From Chlamydiales bacterium STE3 (GTDB taxonomy: Bacteria > Chlamydiota > Chlamydiia > Chlamydiales > Parachlamydiaceae): DNA of 64,000 bases. A model generated the notes under the pieces. The model saw only the letters and a list, made by a program, of their open reading frames with translations, was not told the DNA's origin and did no database searches. Below are positions 51,628-61,280 of the stretch, piece by piece. The stretch's first letter is position 1. Each line of letters starts with the position of its first letter. Location of the stretch: the NCBI GenBank assembly GCA_011125455.1, contig VKHO01000025.1, positions 62,001 to 126,000 on the forward strand, in the 5' to 3' direction. The translations under genes were made by a program, and so were the position numbers.

Positions 51628-52077
51628 CTTGAATTCCTAGGTTTTGAATAATAAATGGGAGCAATGTTAGGTGATATAGCAGCTTTATAAGGGGTTGTCA
51701 AATTTATGTTTTACAATGGAATGGGATAAGGCCCTTTAAAAATAGATAAGGGGGCCCTCTCGCTAGCTTTTTAGCTAAAAAATTACAGTCTCGATATAGG
51801 ATACATGGTAGCATAGACTGCTAGGTGAAGTTGATTGACTCTAATGTCGCGATTTGGTATCAGTGTCAACAACATAGGCCTATTTAGTGCATTTAAAACC
51901 TTTATCTTTAGGAGATTTTGCAGTTCTTTGGCACACTTTTCCTGCATATAAAGATTTTAAATCTCCTGATATTGTCGTCTAAAAAAAGTTTAAATTTAAG
52001 AGCCTACCTATGGGTAGGATCTTTTGAATAGCTATTTTTGCCGATCTAGTAAAAAAATAGCTGGAAGCGATATTCTT
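51628..52077. promoter_or_regulatory. Leader region with two hairpins before a glycosyltransferase gene
   Basis: 450 bases. Hairpin 1: AGGAGATTT (51910-51918) with AAATCTCCT (51959-51967). Hairpin 2: CCTACC (52003-52008) with GGTAGG (52013-52018) followed by ATCTTTTG, weakly terminator-like. The second hairpin overlaps a possible TTG start at 52024, which argues for ATG 52078 as the real start and may attenuate transcription. Confidence 0.45.
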
Positions 52078-54171
52078 ATGTCAGAAATACCTTTAGTTTC
52101 CGTAATCTTTCCTATAGAGCGATGGGATTTTTTATCGCAAAAGGCTTTATCTTCCTTAAAAAATCAGACCTATCAAGCCATCGAAATTATTCCCGTATGG
52201 TGTGGATCTGAAAAGATAGGCAGTGAGGTGTTAAATTGCTTCCCGACAGGCCTGCATACAGCAGAAGAATCTTCGATTTATGAAGGCATGAATCTGGGGA
52301 TAGCACAGGCTAAAGGCTCTTTTGTTACTTTCTTAACCCAAACGAATTGCTATGCTCATGATCGCATAGCAAAATGCGTAGAAAGGTTGCAGCTAGAAGA
52401 AGCAGAATGTGTCTTTACCCAAGTCCATGGGATTGATGAGGTAGATCAAACCCTGCCGCGCGACCATTTTTTCTGGAAATGGCGACAAGATTGGGAATTT
52501 CAGTCTGATTTACTTCCTACGGTGGGCTTTAAACTTCTAAATGAAATGGCTCCTGTCTCTATCGGTAACGTTGTTTTTGCAAAAAGACTAATAGATGAGG
52601 TGGGTTCTTTTACTTCCAGTCCCTATGCTGCATATGACTACCTGTTAAGAGCTCTCCTTATCGCTGAACCTATTTTTTTAAAAGAAACTCTTTTTTATTA
52701 TCGTTTTTTGGGACGAGACAAACAGATCTCACCAGAGCCTTTTTTAATAAAGGGTGAGGTAGGTTCATCGATGCGCAAAGATTATTTGCTGCGGCTAGTC
52801 TCTCCTCCTCAAAATAAGCTGGCTCCTTGTCATCATTATTGGCCGATGATATTTTCCTCATTTCGTATCGGTCAAGAAATGGACGCAGAGATGGGCCAAC
52901 AACTCCAAGAGATTACCTTAAAGGGAGCGAATGATAGTGAAACATTTACACAAAAGAAAAAAAGTCGTCTAGGCAAAGTCTCTCTACTCATTCACGATCT
53001 TTCCCTGTCTGGAGCCCCGAGAGTTGCGGCTGATCTTGCTCTAGCTCTTAAAGAAAATGGCTACGAGCCTAATGTCATTTCTTTTGCCGATGGGCCCTTA
53101 AGAGCTTTTTTTGAAAGGCATGACATCCCTATTTCTTTTATTTCTTCTAGGACACGCTACTGGTTTTTTCAAAAAAAATTTAAAAAAGCTGCTCTCTTGT
53201 TATCCATGGCCTGGCAGATGTTTAAGCAATCAGGGCAAACGACGATAGCTGTTGCTTCACTGACTTGGCCGGCTTTATTTATTGCCACGCTTGCCTTTCC
53301 TTTCCGTAAATTTGTTTGGTATTTGCATGACTCCTATGCCCCAGAAGGAATTATTGTTGATGGTTTACCATTTAGATTATTCCAGAAATGTTTGGCACGT
53401 CGCAATTTGCGTTTTTGGTTTGGATCGAATGCGACGCGATTGATCTGGGAAAATGCGGAAGTGCAGGGGAAGGTTGTTTATTGGAGTGGCATTCCTAAAA
53501 ATGAAACGCCAACAGTAAAAAAAGAAGCCTTAAAGGCGATTCTTTCTGTTGGTGCTGGATACCCAAGAAAGGGAGCGCATTTTCTATTGGAAGCTTTCCT
53601 TCATTGTGCCAAAGAAAAATGGATTCCTGATGATGTCACTCTTACGATTGTCGGATTTTCTGACTCTCTTCAAGATCTAAAAGACTTTGTGAGTGATATG
53701 ATTTATAAAGTTCATGCATCAGCTTTTGCAGAGCGTATTAAACTTGTTAAATCTATAGATGAGGCTCAGTTGGACCGCTTATATGATCAATGTGATCTTT
53801 ATGTACAACCCTCTTTTCTTGAATGTCTGCCTCTAGCAATGCTAAAAGCAATGTCGAAAGGCCTTCCGGTGATTACAACCCATGTAGATGGTTGCAATGA
53901 AGCGATTAAAGACGGGGAAAATGGCTTTACCTGTCCGCCTCGGAACAGCCTTCTCTTAGCTAAAAAGTTGGCTGAGGCCGTGAATCAACCTCAAGAAGCA
54001 CAAAGGCTTGGTGCTGCTGCTAAGAGTACTTTCAATGAAAAATTTTCATTAGAAGCAACTAAGTCACACTTTTTCTCTGCTTTGACAGAAGAAGAAGATC
54101 AAGGCGCCTACACCACCTGCGTCACTCATAATTTAGATAAAAAATCGATGCCCTTAAGCGAGCTTGTTTGA
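52078..54171 (+). CDS. Two-domain glycosyltransferase (degenerate GT-A plus GT-B)
   Basis: 697 residues. The N-terminal half has a family 2 GT-A layout (LVSVIFPIERWDFLSQKAL), but the acidic nucleotide-binding residues seen in its paralogue at 55.8 kb are replaced (FLTQTNCYAHDR where the paralogue has ILNSDDFYHLRR). The C-terminal half is a GT4 GT-B enzyme with GAGYPRKGAHFLLEAF and FLECLPLAMLKAMSKGLPVI (E-x7-type donor motif). The GT-A half is probably inactive. ATG 52078 matches the paralogue's N terminus, while TTG 52024 lies at a hairpin. The next gene starts immediately after the stop. Confidence 0.87.
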   Translation: MSEIPLVSVIFPIERWDFLSQKALSSLKNQTYQAIEIIPVWCGSEKIGSEVLNCFPTGLHTAEESSIYEGMNLGIAQAKGSFVTFLTQTNCYAHDRIAKCVERLQLEEAECVFTQVHGIDEVDQTLPRDHFFWKWRQDWEFQSDLLPTVGFKLLNEMAPVSIGNVVFAKRLIDEVGSFTSSPYAAYDYLLRALLIAEPIFLKETLFYYRFLGRDKQISPEPFLIKGEVGSSMRKDYLLRLVSPPQNKLAPCHHYWPMIFSSFRIGQEMDAEMGQQLQEITLKGANDSETFTQKKKSRLGKVSLLIHDLSLSGAPRVAADLALALKENGYEPNVISFADGPLRAFFERHDIPISFISSRTRYWFFQKKFKKAALLLSMAWQMFKQSGQTTIAVASLTWPALFIATLAFPFRKFVWYLHDSYAPEGIIVDGLPFRLFQKCLARRNLRFWFGSNATRLIWENAEVQGKVVYWSGIPKNETPTVKKEALKAILSVGAGYPRKGAHFLLEAFLHCAKEKWIPDDVTLTIVGFSDSLQDLKDFVSDMIYKVHASAFAERIKLVKSIDEAQLDRLYDQCDLYVQPSFLECLPLAMLKAMSKGLPVITTHVDGCNEAIKDGENGFTCPPRNSLLLAKKLAEAVNQPQEAQRLGAAAKSTFNEKFSLEATKSHFFSALTEEEDQGAYTTCVTHNLDKKSMPLSELV

Positions 54172-55101
54172 ATGATTGGATTAACGGGTGCAACGGGATT
54201 CATCGGCAGCTACATCGTGCCAAGCCTCTCCTATGCAAAAAGGGTTTTAGTGAGAAACACCATGCCACGTGTGAATCTTATGGCTGGTGATGAAGTCTTT
54301 GTAGGGGACCTTTGCCATAAAGAGCAGATGCATAGTTTTGTCCAAAATTGCCCCTTTCTACTTCATCTCGCCTGTAATTCTAATCCTCTGTTTTCTTCCG
54401 GACGTTTGATTGCCGACCTTGAAAGTAATCTTCTTCCTACCATTCAGCTATTTGAAACCTATGCGGTCCAAAATCCGAATGGACACATCATTTTTGCAAG
54501 TACTGGTGGGAATATGTATGAAGATCTACACAGCTCGGCTCCTAAAAATGAAGAGGATCTCCCTCACCCAAGATCCGGCTACAGCGTGCACAAACTGGCG
54601 GCAGAACACTATCTTCGGTTAATTGCGTCGTCTTATGGAATAAAAGCGACAATCCTGCGTCTTAGCAATCCCTATGGAGCAATAGTAGATAATAAACGCA
54701 GGCAGGGATTAATTGGCGTGGCGTTTGCTAAACTGCTTAGCAATGAGCCATTGCTTGTCTACGATTCTATAAAAACGCTTCGGGACTACATTCACTTAGA
54801 AGATGTAGTTCGGTTCCTACGGTGCATTATTGAACAATCTTCCCGTAATAATAATATAGAAATTTACAATGTTTCATCCGGGGTGGGATTATCAATCGCA
54901 CAGGTAATTCATGAGGTTGAATGCGTGACTGGTAAAAAATTAAAGGTTGAATACACCCAGGAAGGGACCAAAATGACACCCTCGTGTAGCATTCTAAGCT
55001 GGCAAAAAGCCTTTCAAGACCTGGGGTGGAGACCGACCATTAATTTTAATGATGGGCTTAAGATGATGCTCCAATTGTCTGAAAAACTTCAGCATCTTTA
55101 A
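54172..55101 (+). CDS. NAD-dependent epimerase/dehydratase (extended SDR)
   Basis: 309 residues. NAD site LTGATGFIGSYIV at residues 4-16, HLACNSNPL, ASTGGNMYE (active-site Ser/Thr) and catalytic SGYSVHKLAAEHYL (YxxxK near residue 136), then RLSNPYGA and LRDYIHLEDVVR. It resembles UDP-sugar 4-epimerases rather than RmlD. It follows the glycosyltransferase with no gap. Its last 44 bases overlap the convergent rmlC gene. Confidence 0.88.
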   Translation: MIGLTGATGFIGSYIVPSLSYAKRVLVRNTMPRVNLMAGDEVFVGDLCHKEQMHSFVQNCPFLLHLACNSNPLFSSGRLIADLESNLLPTIQLFETYAVQNPNGHIIFASTGGNMYEDLHSSAPKNEEDLPHPRSGYSVHKLAAEHYLRLIASSYGIKATILRLSNPYGAIVDNKRRQGLIGVAFAKLLSNEPLLVYDSIKTLRDYIHLEDVVRFLRCIIEQSSRNNNIEIYNVSSGVGLSIAQVIHEVECVTGKKLKVEYTQEGTKMTPSCSILSWQKAFQDLGWRPTINFNDGLKMMLQLSEKLQHL

Positions 55102-55642
55102 AGTACTTTCCTGCCAAGTCTTTAGGAGAAAGAATGGGTTTTTTCTTATTCGGCCATTCGATAGCTAAATCGGGATCATCCCATCTTAACGAGCGATCAG
55201 AAGAAGCATCGTAGTAGTTAGTAACTTTGTAGATCACATCGGCATTCTGAGAGACGACAAAGAATCCATGAGCGAATCCAGGCGGAATCCAGATCATTTT
55301 TTTGTTTTCTCCCGAAAGATAAATGCCTACCCATTTGCCAAAAGTTGAAGAGCCTGCTCGCAAATCAATAGCGACGTCATAAACTTCTCCATGAGCTACG
55401 CGCACTAATTTTCCTTGAGGATTTTGAATCTGGTAGTGCAATCCACGCAAGACATTCTTCACTGAAAAAGAATGATTGTCCTGAACAAAAGGTTCATCGA
55501 TTTGAAGCAGATCTTGGATAAGACGCTGGTTATAGCTTTCTAGAAAAAAGCCTCGCTCATCCTTAAACACTTTCGGCTCTAGAACTTTTATGTCCGGAAT
55601 TTTAGTAGTAATGACATCCACAGTTATTCTCCATTTAGGCAT
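55058..55642 (-). CDS. rmlC: dTDP-4-dehydrorhamnose 3,5-epimerase
   Basis: A 194-residue RmlC, third step of dTDP-L-rhamnose synthesis. It has KDERGFFLESYNQR, RGLHYQIQNPQGKLVRV with the catalytic His, VYDVAIDLR, and WIPPGFAHGFFVVS, plus SLRWDDPDLAIEWP near the end. Together with rmlA and rmlB 6 kb away it gives three of the four rhamnose genes. It is on the opposite strand from them. The 3' ends of this gene and the SDR overlap by 44 bases. A start a few codons further in (GTG) is possible. Confidence 0.93.
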   Translation of the reverse strand: MPKWRITVDVITTKIPDIKVLEPKVFKDERGFFLESYNQRLIQDLLQIDEPFVQDNHSFSVKNVLRGLHYQIQNPQGKLVRVAHGEVYDVAIDLRAGSSTFGKWVGIYLSGENKKMIWIPPGFAHGFFVVSQNADVIYKVTNYYDASSDRSLRWDDPDLAIEWPNKKKPILSPKDLAGKYFKDAEVFQTIGASS

Positions 55643-55845
55643 GGAATGAAATATAATTAAAAACTTTCTTTTTTGGTAGCAACAACTCTAAGAGCAACAC
55701 GATTTTTGTGTTATTTTGCAATAAGAAATCTTAATAGGCAATGTAGTACACAGTCTCTATATTTAAGAGGCGAATTAGTAATGTATTGATCGGAATTAGC
55801 AGGATTTGTTAGAAAATCTAGTATTTCTCCTATTTTAAGGAACTT

Positions 55846-57888
55846 ATGGCCATCGACAACCCTTTAGTCTCAATTATTATCCCAATTTACAATCATGAGA
55901 CATATGTTGAAGAAGCGCTATATTCTGTCTTTTATCAAACTTATGAAAATCTGGAAATCATTTTAATTGATGATGGCTCAAAAGATAGGAGCGTTTCTGT
56001 TGTTGAAGCTTGGCTAAAGCAACATTCCGACCAAGTAAAAAATCGTCAATGGACGTTTTTAAAACAGAAAAATCAAGGAGCGCACCATACCATAAACAGA
56101 GGTCTTCATCTCGCAACAGGCGATTTTTTAACCATTTTGAATTCGGATGACTTCTATCATTTAAGACGCATTGAGCTTTTAGTAAAAAAGGCTGAGCAAG
56201 AAAAGGGAGAATTCATTTTTAGCCGCGTCCATGCTGTTGATCAAACGGGAAAAAGCGCTCCCAGAGGTAACTGGTGGTGGACTTGGTACGAAAGAGCGAT
56301 GCTCCAGCTTGCTTTGTTGCCGACGATAGGCTTCAAGCTTCTGCAAGATAATATCACCGTTTCAACGGGAAATCTGTTCTTCTCTCGACGAATTTTTCAG
56401 GAGGTTGGCGATTTTAAGGATTTAAAACTTGCTCACGATTATGACTATGTGATGCGGGCGCTCGCTTTAACAGAGCCTCTTTTAGTACCGCAAGAACTTT
56501 ATTTTTATCGTCTGCACGCTGATAATACTGCACCTAAGGTTTTGCATTTAATCGAACAGGAACTTTGCGAAATTTATCGGACTTACTTGTCGCTTACATA
56601 TGCTCCTCCTAAAAATCTATTAGCCCCATGCCAGCATTACTGGCCTGTCACCTTTTCAATGCATAGGCAAAGGTTAGCTCTGGACCGCTCTCTATCTGTC
56701 TATCTCGACCATCGTCCTAAACGACATGCCGAGGCCGCTTTAAAAGAAGTTCGGGAAAGTTCTAAGGGAGAAGCTGTAACTTTAATTACCCATGATCTTG
56801 CCATAAGCGGTGGCCCTAATCTTCTTTGTGATTTAGCGATCGCCCTTAAGGAAAATGGGTATGCACCAAGCGTCCTTGCCTTTAATGAGGGTCCACTAAG
56901 AGAAAAACTCCAAAAAAACAATATTCCTTTAAACGTTCTTCCCTTTCCCTACGAAAACATGCCAACTTCTAAGTTTAAAAAAGCCTGGCTTGCTTTAAAA
57001 ATTGCGTTTGCTCTTTGGAAAGAGAAGGGGCAAAAAGTTATTGGTAATACTAGCCTTTCTTGGCCGGCTATTTTAGTCGGAGCTCGAGTGTTTCCTAAGA
57101 AGCAGTTTTTTTGGTATATCCATGAATCTTGCGGTCCAGACGCGATTATTAAAGGAAACATGGCAAGCAAGCTTTTGGCAAAAGCAACTGCGAGCAAAAA
57201 AATCCAGTTTTGGTTCGGTTCCAAGGCAACAAGAAAAATTTGGGATGGTTTTGGAATTACAGGCCAAGTCGCTTATTGGAGTGGAATTGGCAGAAAACAT
57301 CCAAAAGAAATTGAAGAGCGTCCTATCCAACGCATTCTTTCAGTTGGTTCTGGAGAACCTCGGAAGGGATTCCATTACCTTGTGGATGCCTTTATTACTC
57401 TAGCAAAGGAAAAGCGCATTCCAGAAACTGCCACGCTAACTCTTGTGGGTTTTTCAGATCGCTTAGCGGATGGGCAAAATCTTTACAGCGATTTAGTTTT
57501 AAAGGTATTACATGCTGGATTAAAAGACCGAGTGAATTTTTTACTGAAGGTGGATCTGCAGGAGCTTGAAGAGCTTTACCAAAGATGCGACTTGTACGTT
57601 CAAGCTTCCACAATGGAATGTCTTCCCCTCTCTTTGCTTCAAGCTATGTCTAAATGCTTACCCATCATTACTTCAGATGCTTATGGCTGTACAGAAGCAA
57701 TACAAGATAAGGTTTCAGGCTATGTTTTTCCTGTACGCAACCCTAAAATTTTAGCAAAGTGCATCGAGGAGGCGATTAAGAACAAAGAGCAGAGCCATCA
57801 GTACGCAAAAAAAGCATTGGAGCTCTTTAATAACAGGTATGCAAAAGAGGTAAATGTTGCGCAGCTGCTAGAGAGAATTGCTCATTAG
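55846..57888 (+). CDS. Two-domain glycosyltransferase (GT-A plus GT-B)
   Basis: 680 residues, paralogue of the 52.1 kb gene. The GT-A half is intact here: SIIIPIYNHETYVEEALYS, ILIDDGSKDRSV and LNSDDFYHLRR (acidic metal/nucleotide site). Shared signatures include LLPTIGFKLLQDN and SGGPNLLCDLAIALKENG at the domain junction. The GT-B half has GSGEPRKGFHYLVDAF and TMECLPLSLLQAMSKCLPII. The protein would add two sugars or one sugar with two activities. An AAGGAA ribosome-binding site precedes ATG. Confidence 0.93.
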   Translation: MAIDNPLVSIIIPIYNHETYVEEALYSVFYQTYENLEIILIDDGSKDRSVSVVEAWLKQHSDQVKNRQWTFLKQKNQGAHHTINRGLHLATGDFLTILNSDDFYHLRRIELLVKKAEQEKGEFIFSRVHAVDQTGKSAPRGNWWWTWYERAMLQLALLPTIGFKLLQDNITVSTGNLFFSRRIFQEVGDFKDLKLAHDYDYVMRALALTEPLLVPQELYFYRLHADNTAPKVLHLIEQELCEIYRTYLSLTYAPPKNLLAPCQHYWPVTFSMHRQRLALDRSLSVYLDHRPKRHAEAALKEVRESSKGEAVTLITHDLAISGGPNLLCDLAIALKENGYAPSVLAFNEGPLREKLQKNNIPLNVLPFPYENMPTSKFKKAWLALKIAFALWKEKGQKVIGNTSLSWPAILVGARVFPKKQFFWYIHESCGPDAIIKGNMASKLLAKATASKKIQFWFGSKATRKIWDGFGITGQVAYWSGIGRKHPKEIEERPIQRILSVGSGEPRKGFHYLVDAFITLAKEKRIPETATLTLVGFSDRLADGQNLYSDLVLKVLHAGLKDRVNFLLKVDLQELEELYQRCDLYVQASTMECLPLSLLQAMSKCLPIITSDAYGCTEAIQDKVSGYVFPVRNPKILAKCIEEAIKNKEQSHQYAKKALELFNNRYAKEVNVAQLLERIAH

Positions 57889-57945
57889 AGTCATTTTAAT
57901 AGGATCTCTTTATTATACGCTTCTGCAAATCCCCACTTTTGCGTT

Positions 57946-58260
57946 TTGAAAATCCTATTCGTTTTTGGGATTTTGGCAGTTTTAATCCTATTACGACTTT
58001 GGCAAAACAAGAAGAGGGGAAGAGCTTCTATTACCGAATGTAGCTATTTTCAGCCTTTACTTGGGAAAGCCATTCTTGATATTCTATTTGATAATAACAC
58101 CTCTTCGTTTGCCTTCGGACATCTGCTTAGACCAGAAACAATAGAGGAAAATTTCCTTATTATACGCAATGAAAGAGACCTTTGGGCTGAAGCAAATCCT
58201 GCAAAAGTTGCGGAAATCCGAAAAGAGATAAAAGAAGAGACTCACCTAGTAACAAAATGA
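57946..58260 (+). CDS. Small single-span protein, unknown
   Basis: 104 residues from a TTG start. An N-terminal membrane helix (ILFVFGILAVLILLRLW) is followed by a basic stretch (NKKRGRASITE) and a helical soluble tail. No family was recognised. The stop overlaps the start of the next glycosyltransferase (ATGA), so it is a member of the polysaccharide operon and might anchor or assist that enzyme. Confidence 0.7.
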   Translation: MKILFVFGILAVLILLRLWQNKKRGRASITECSYFQPLLGKAILDILFDNNTSSFAFGHLLRPETIEENFLIIRNERDLWAEANPAKVAEIRKEIKEETHLVTK

Positions 58261-60086
58261 AATACCTAAGACGATTGGCAAGCTATTTCCTAAAAACCTT
58301 AATTATTTTTGTTGTTTTGATACGCACTGTTATTTTCCTTCTAAAGGGTGTATGGAGAGGAAAACTTTGGCAGCGTTTTAAAAAACTGGTAGCTCTTATC
58401 TATTCTTCTCTATTTCAGTTTCAAAGGGCACTTAAAAATTATGAAGAAGAGGGTCTTGATGATTTTTTCTTTAACTCTCCTTACAATCAAAAAGCTTTGC
58501 TTAAAATTCGCCATTTAGCAGAAGGTCTCCACTCGCTACTCCCGAACGCAGCCGATTTTTTCTATTCTTTTATTGTTGTTGTAGACCATCCAACTCCAGA
58601 AAACTTTAAGCTTTTTTTACAGTCTGCAATTGAGCAGTCAGCTCCTCACAAAGAAATTTTAATTGGCTTCAAAGGGAGACAGCAAGAAAATGTTTATGCC
58701 GTTTACCGCAAATTTTCCCTTGAGCATCCGCATCTTTTTTCTGACTTCTCTTTTGAAGAAAGCTCTTCTTCTTCAATAGCTAACCAACTTGCTGAAAAAG
58801 CGAAGGGCAATTACTTGATTTTAGCAAATGAAGAAGGACTGATGCGCCCGGATATGCTTTACCGTTATGAGCAAACTGTTCGCTTATTGCAGCATAAAGG
58901 ACATTTGATCGTGTATGGAAAGGAAGCGCGCATTAACAAGCGCGGGCGTGTGGAAGATACCACAGAATCTACCAAACTAGAGTCTCTTGATTTACCTTAC
59001 TTATTTTATAATTTTTACCATGGGGCGCTGCTGATTTCGAAAAACCTATGGCAAAAACTAGAAGGCTTCGATGAAGCTTATGAAGGGGCTGCTCTTTATG
59101 ATTTAATTTTAAGAGCGGGAAAAGAGCAGTGCCATTTTGTTAAAGTTCCCGTGCTTCTTTCCTTAATTAGAGAGGATAGATTAACAGAGGAGAAGCAGCT
59201 GAGTGATTGTCAAGCCGCTATGCACGCTTTTAAAACCTATTTAAGTAATTCAGGGCTTTCTTGGCAAGTTTCTCCTGGCTATTTTTGGGGATCTTTGCGA
59301 GCTGAGCCAAGTTTAGAGATCCTTCCACACGTTCATGTCATCATCCCTTATAAAAATCAAAAAGACCTTACACTTAATGCGATTCATCATATTTTAAGGC
59401 AAAAAAATGTTAAGGTTGTGGTCACTGCTGTTGACAATCGCAGCGAGGATCTCTCCATTAGAGAGGAGATCAGAAAATTAGGCTGCGAAGTTTTGGCTAT
59501 CAATGAACCCTTTAATTATTCGCGATTAAATAATTTAGCTGTGCAGTATTCTCAAGTTGGCCATGAGTGCGATCTCCTATTTTTTATGAACAACGATGTC
59601 GATTTAGAGGAAAATGCCCTCTTGGAAATGTGCCGATGGATTCATCAGCCTCGAATTGGAACGGTGGGTTGCCGCTTGCACTACCCGGATGGCTTATTGC
59701 AATGCGGGGGTGTTGATATCAATCTAGAATGGCCGAAACGCTACACAGGATGGGATATCCTACAAAAAAAATTGCCTTTTCAGGATTTGGATATTCAGAG
59801 AATTTTGCGTATTAGCGATGGAGTAAATGGGGCAAGCCTCCTTATTCGAAAGGCATTATTTTTAGAGATCGAGGGATTTGATGAAATTTGGTATCCTATT
59901 GCACATAGTGATACAAATCTTTCTGCCAAAATAAAAAACAAAGGCCTTCTTAACTTCTATACGCCCTTTGCTTATGGTGTGCATCACGAAACTGTAACGC
60001 GCGAGGTCAGCTTTATGGAAGATTATGAGAACTCTGCATGGTTAGATGAACAGTATTTTAGCGCCAAATCTTTAATAGGAGCATAA
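58257..60086 (+). CDS. Membrane-anchored protein with two GT2-like domains
   Basis: 609 residues. The N-terminal hydrophobic segment (LIIFVVLIRTVIFLLKGVW, residues 14-32) probably anchors it to the inner membrane. A first GT2-like domain (residues about 100-330) lacks a clear DxD motif. The second is complete: HVHVIIPYKNQKDLTL, AVDNRSEDLS and FFMNNDVDLEENALL (DxD), with GTVGCRLHYPDGLLQCGGV, typical of GT2 enzymes in O-antigen loci. The start overlaps the preceding small gene by 4 bases, and the methyltransferase follows with no gap. Confidence 0.9.
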   Translation: MKYLRRLASYFLKTLIIFVVLIRTVIFLLKGVWRGKLWQRFKKLVALIYSSLFQFQRALKNYEEEGLDDFFFNSPYNQKALLKIRHLAEGLHSLLPNAADFFYSFIVVVDHPTPENFKLFLQSAIEQSAPHKEILIGFKGRQQENVYAVYRKFSLEHPHLFSDFSFEESSSSSIANQLAEKAKGNYLILANEEGLMRPDMLYRYEQTVRLLQHKGHLIVYGKEARINKRGRVEDTTESTKLESLDLPYLFYNFYHGALLISKNLWQKLEGFDEAYEGAALYDLILRAGKEQCHFVKVPVLLSLIREDRLTEEKQLSDCQAAMHAFKTYLSNSGLSWQVSPGYFWGSLRAEPSLEILPHVHVIIPYKNQKDLTLNAIHHILRQKNVKVVVTAVDNRSEDLSIREEIRKLGCEVLAINEPFNYSRLNNLAVQYSQVGHECDLLFFMNNDVDLEENALLEMCRWIHQPRIGTVGCRLHYPDGLLQCGGVDINLEWPKRYTGWDILQKKLPFQDLDIQRILRISDGVNGASLLIRKALFLEIEGFDEIWYPIAHSDTNLSAKIKNKGLLNFYTPFAYGVHHETVTREVSFMEDYENSAWLDEQYFSAKSLIGA

Positions 60087-61187
60087 ATGGAAAATGATGA
60101 GTCTTGCTGTCCGATATGTGAAAAAACAGCACCTCTTAAAAGCCAGGAACAGTATGGTTATCAATCAACAAAAAAATATGCTATTTACCACTGCGATCAC
60201 TGCTCTACAGCATTTGCTTCTCCTTTAAAAGTTGATGAAAGCATCTATAATTGCATTTATTCCAAAGCGAGAGAAGTTCCAGGCTATGATCGTTATTACG
60301 ACTATGCTGAAAAAGTTTTAGAAGTGCCAAGCCCGCTTGATTATCTGGCCAATGCTGAAGATGTCTACTGGGGCATACGGCAGTTTTTAAATAGCAAAAC
60401 ACGCTCTCTGAGAATTTTAGAAGTCGGCTGTGGTTTTGGTTATTTGACCTATGCCATTAAAAAGGCAGGTCACGATATTAAAGGTATAGATATTTCTAAA
60501 GTTGCCGTTGAAAAAGCTGCTGAGCGCTATGGAGATTTGTTTTCCTGTATCGATGTAAGAGAAATGGCTCAATCTGAAGGACCAAGCTATGATCTTATTA
60601 TTTTTACTGAAGTCATCGAACATATCGATAATGTTAAAGAGTTCATGCGTGCAGTCAACAAACTTCTTATCCCCGGTGGGCATTTATTGGTCACGACGCC
60701 AAATAAGACGCCTTACCCTCAAGATGTTTTATGGGAAACAGAGCCACCGCCAGTGCATTTATTATGGCTCTCAGAGAACTCCATGCGCCATTTAGCAAAA
60801 GAGATGAACCATCGGGTCGATTTTATTGATTTTCAGCCTTTAAATCGCAAAGAGTTTTTAGAACTTGGTTGCTACTTTAGCCCTACAACGAGCATTCGCG
60901 ACTACACTCCGACAAGACTACCAAGGCTCGATGAAAAGGGAAATGTGATGAAGGAGATGCCCACTTCAGTGCATGCTCTTCCAGAATTTTTGGATCGTCT
61001 TCAGCCTCCTTTACAGAAGAAAAGTTTTTTAGAAAGGGCTGTTTGCAAAATTGCTAGGTCCGTTCCTCAAATGAAAAAAATTCAATTGCAACTTGAGGCT
61101 TATTTTAAGCGCAAAGAATTTCAGAAAAAACTGGAGGCGATCCCTCATACAAGACCGACTATGTGCGCTATTTTTACAAAAGTTTAA
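60087..61187 (+). CDS. Class I SAM methyltransferase with N-terminal zinc-finger-like domain
   Basis: 366 residues. The N terminus has two CxxC pairs (CCPICEKTAP and YHCDHCSTAF), the zinc-ribbon-like start common to sugar C-methyltransferase relatives. The SAM-binding core is ILEVGCGFGYLTYAIKKAG (near residue 110) with IKGIDISKVAVEKA, LIIFTEVIEHI and PGGHLLVTTPNK. It is directly downstream of the membrane GT2 gene, so a role in methylating a sugar residue or chain end is likely. Substrate unknown. Confidence 0.9.
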   Translation: MENDESCCPICEKTAPLKSQEQYGYQSTKKYAIYHCDHCSTAFASPLKVDESIYNCIYSKAREVPGYDRYYDYAEKVLEVPSPLDYLANAEDVYWGIRQFLNSKTRSLRILEVGCGFGYLTYAIKKAGHDIKGIDISKVAVEKAAERYGDLFSCIDVREMAQSEGPSYDLIIFTEVIEHIDNVKEFMRAVNKLLIPGGHLLVTTPNKTPYPQDVLWETEPPPVHLLWLSENSMRHLAKEMNHRVDFIDFQPLNRKEFLELGCYFSPTTSIRDYTPTRLPRLDEKGNVMKEMPTSVHALPEFLDRLQPPLQKKSFLERAVCKIARSVPQMKKIQLQLEAYFKRKEFQKKLEAIPHTRPTMCAIFTKV

Positions 61188-61280
61188 AGCAGGGGCGAGG
61201 GTTCTATAAGAGCCTATTGACAAATTTGAAACAGCAGTTTTAAGATTTCTTCTTTTATTTTTAAGATCTAAGGATTACCT

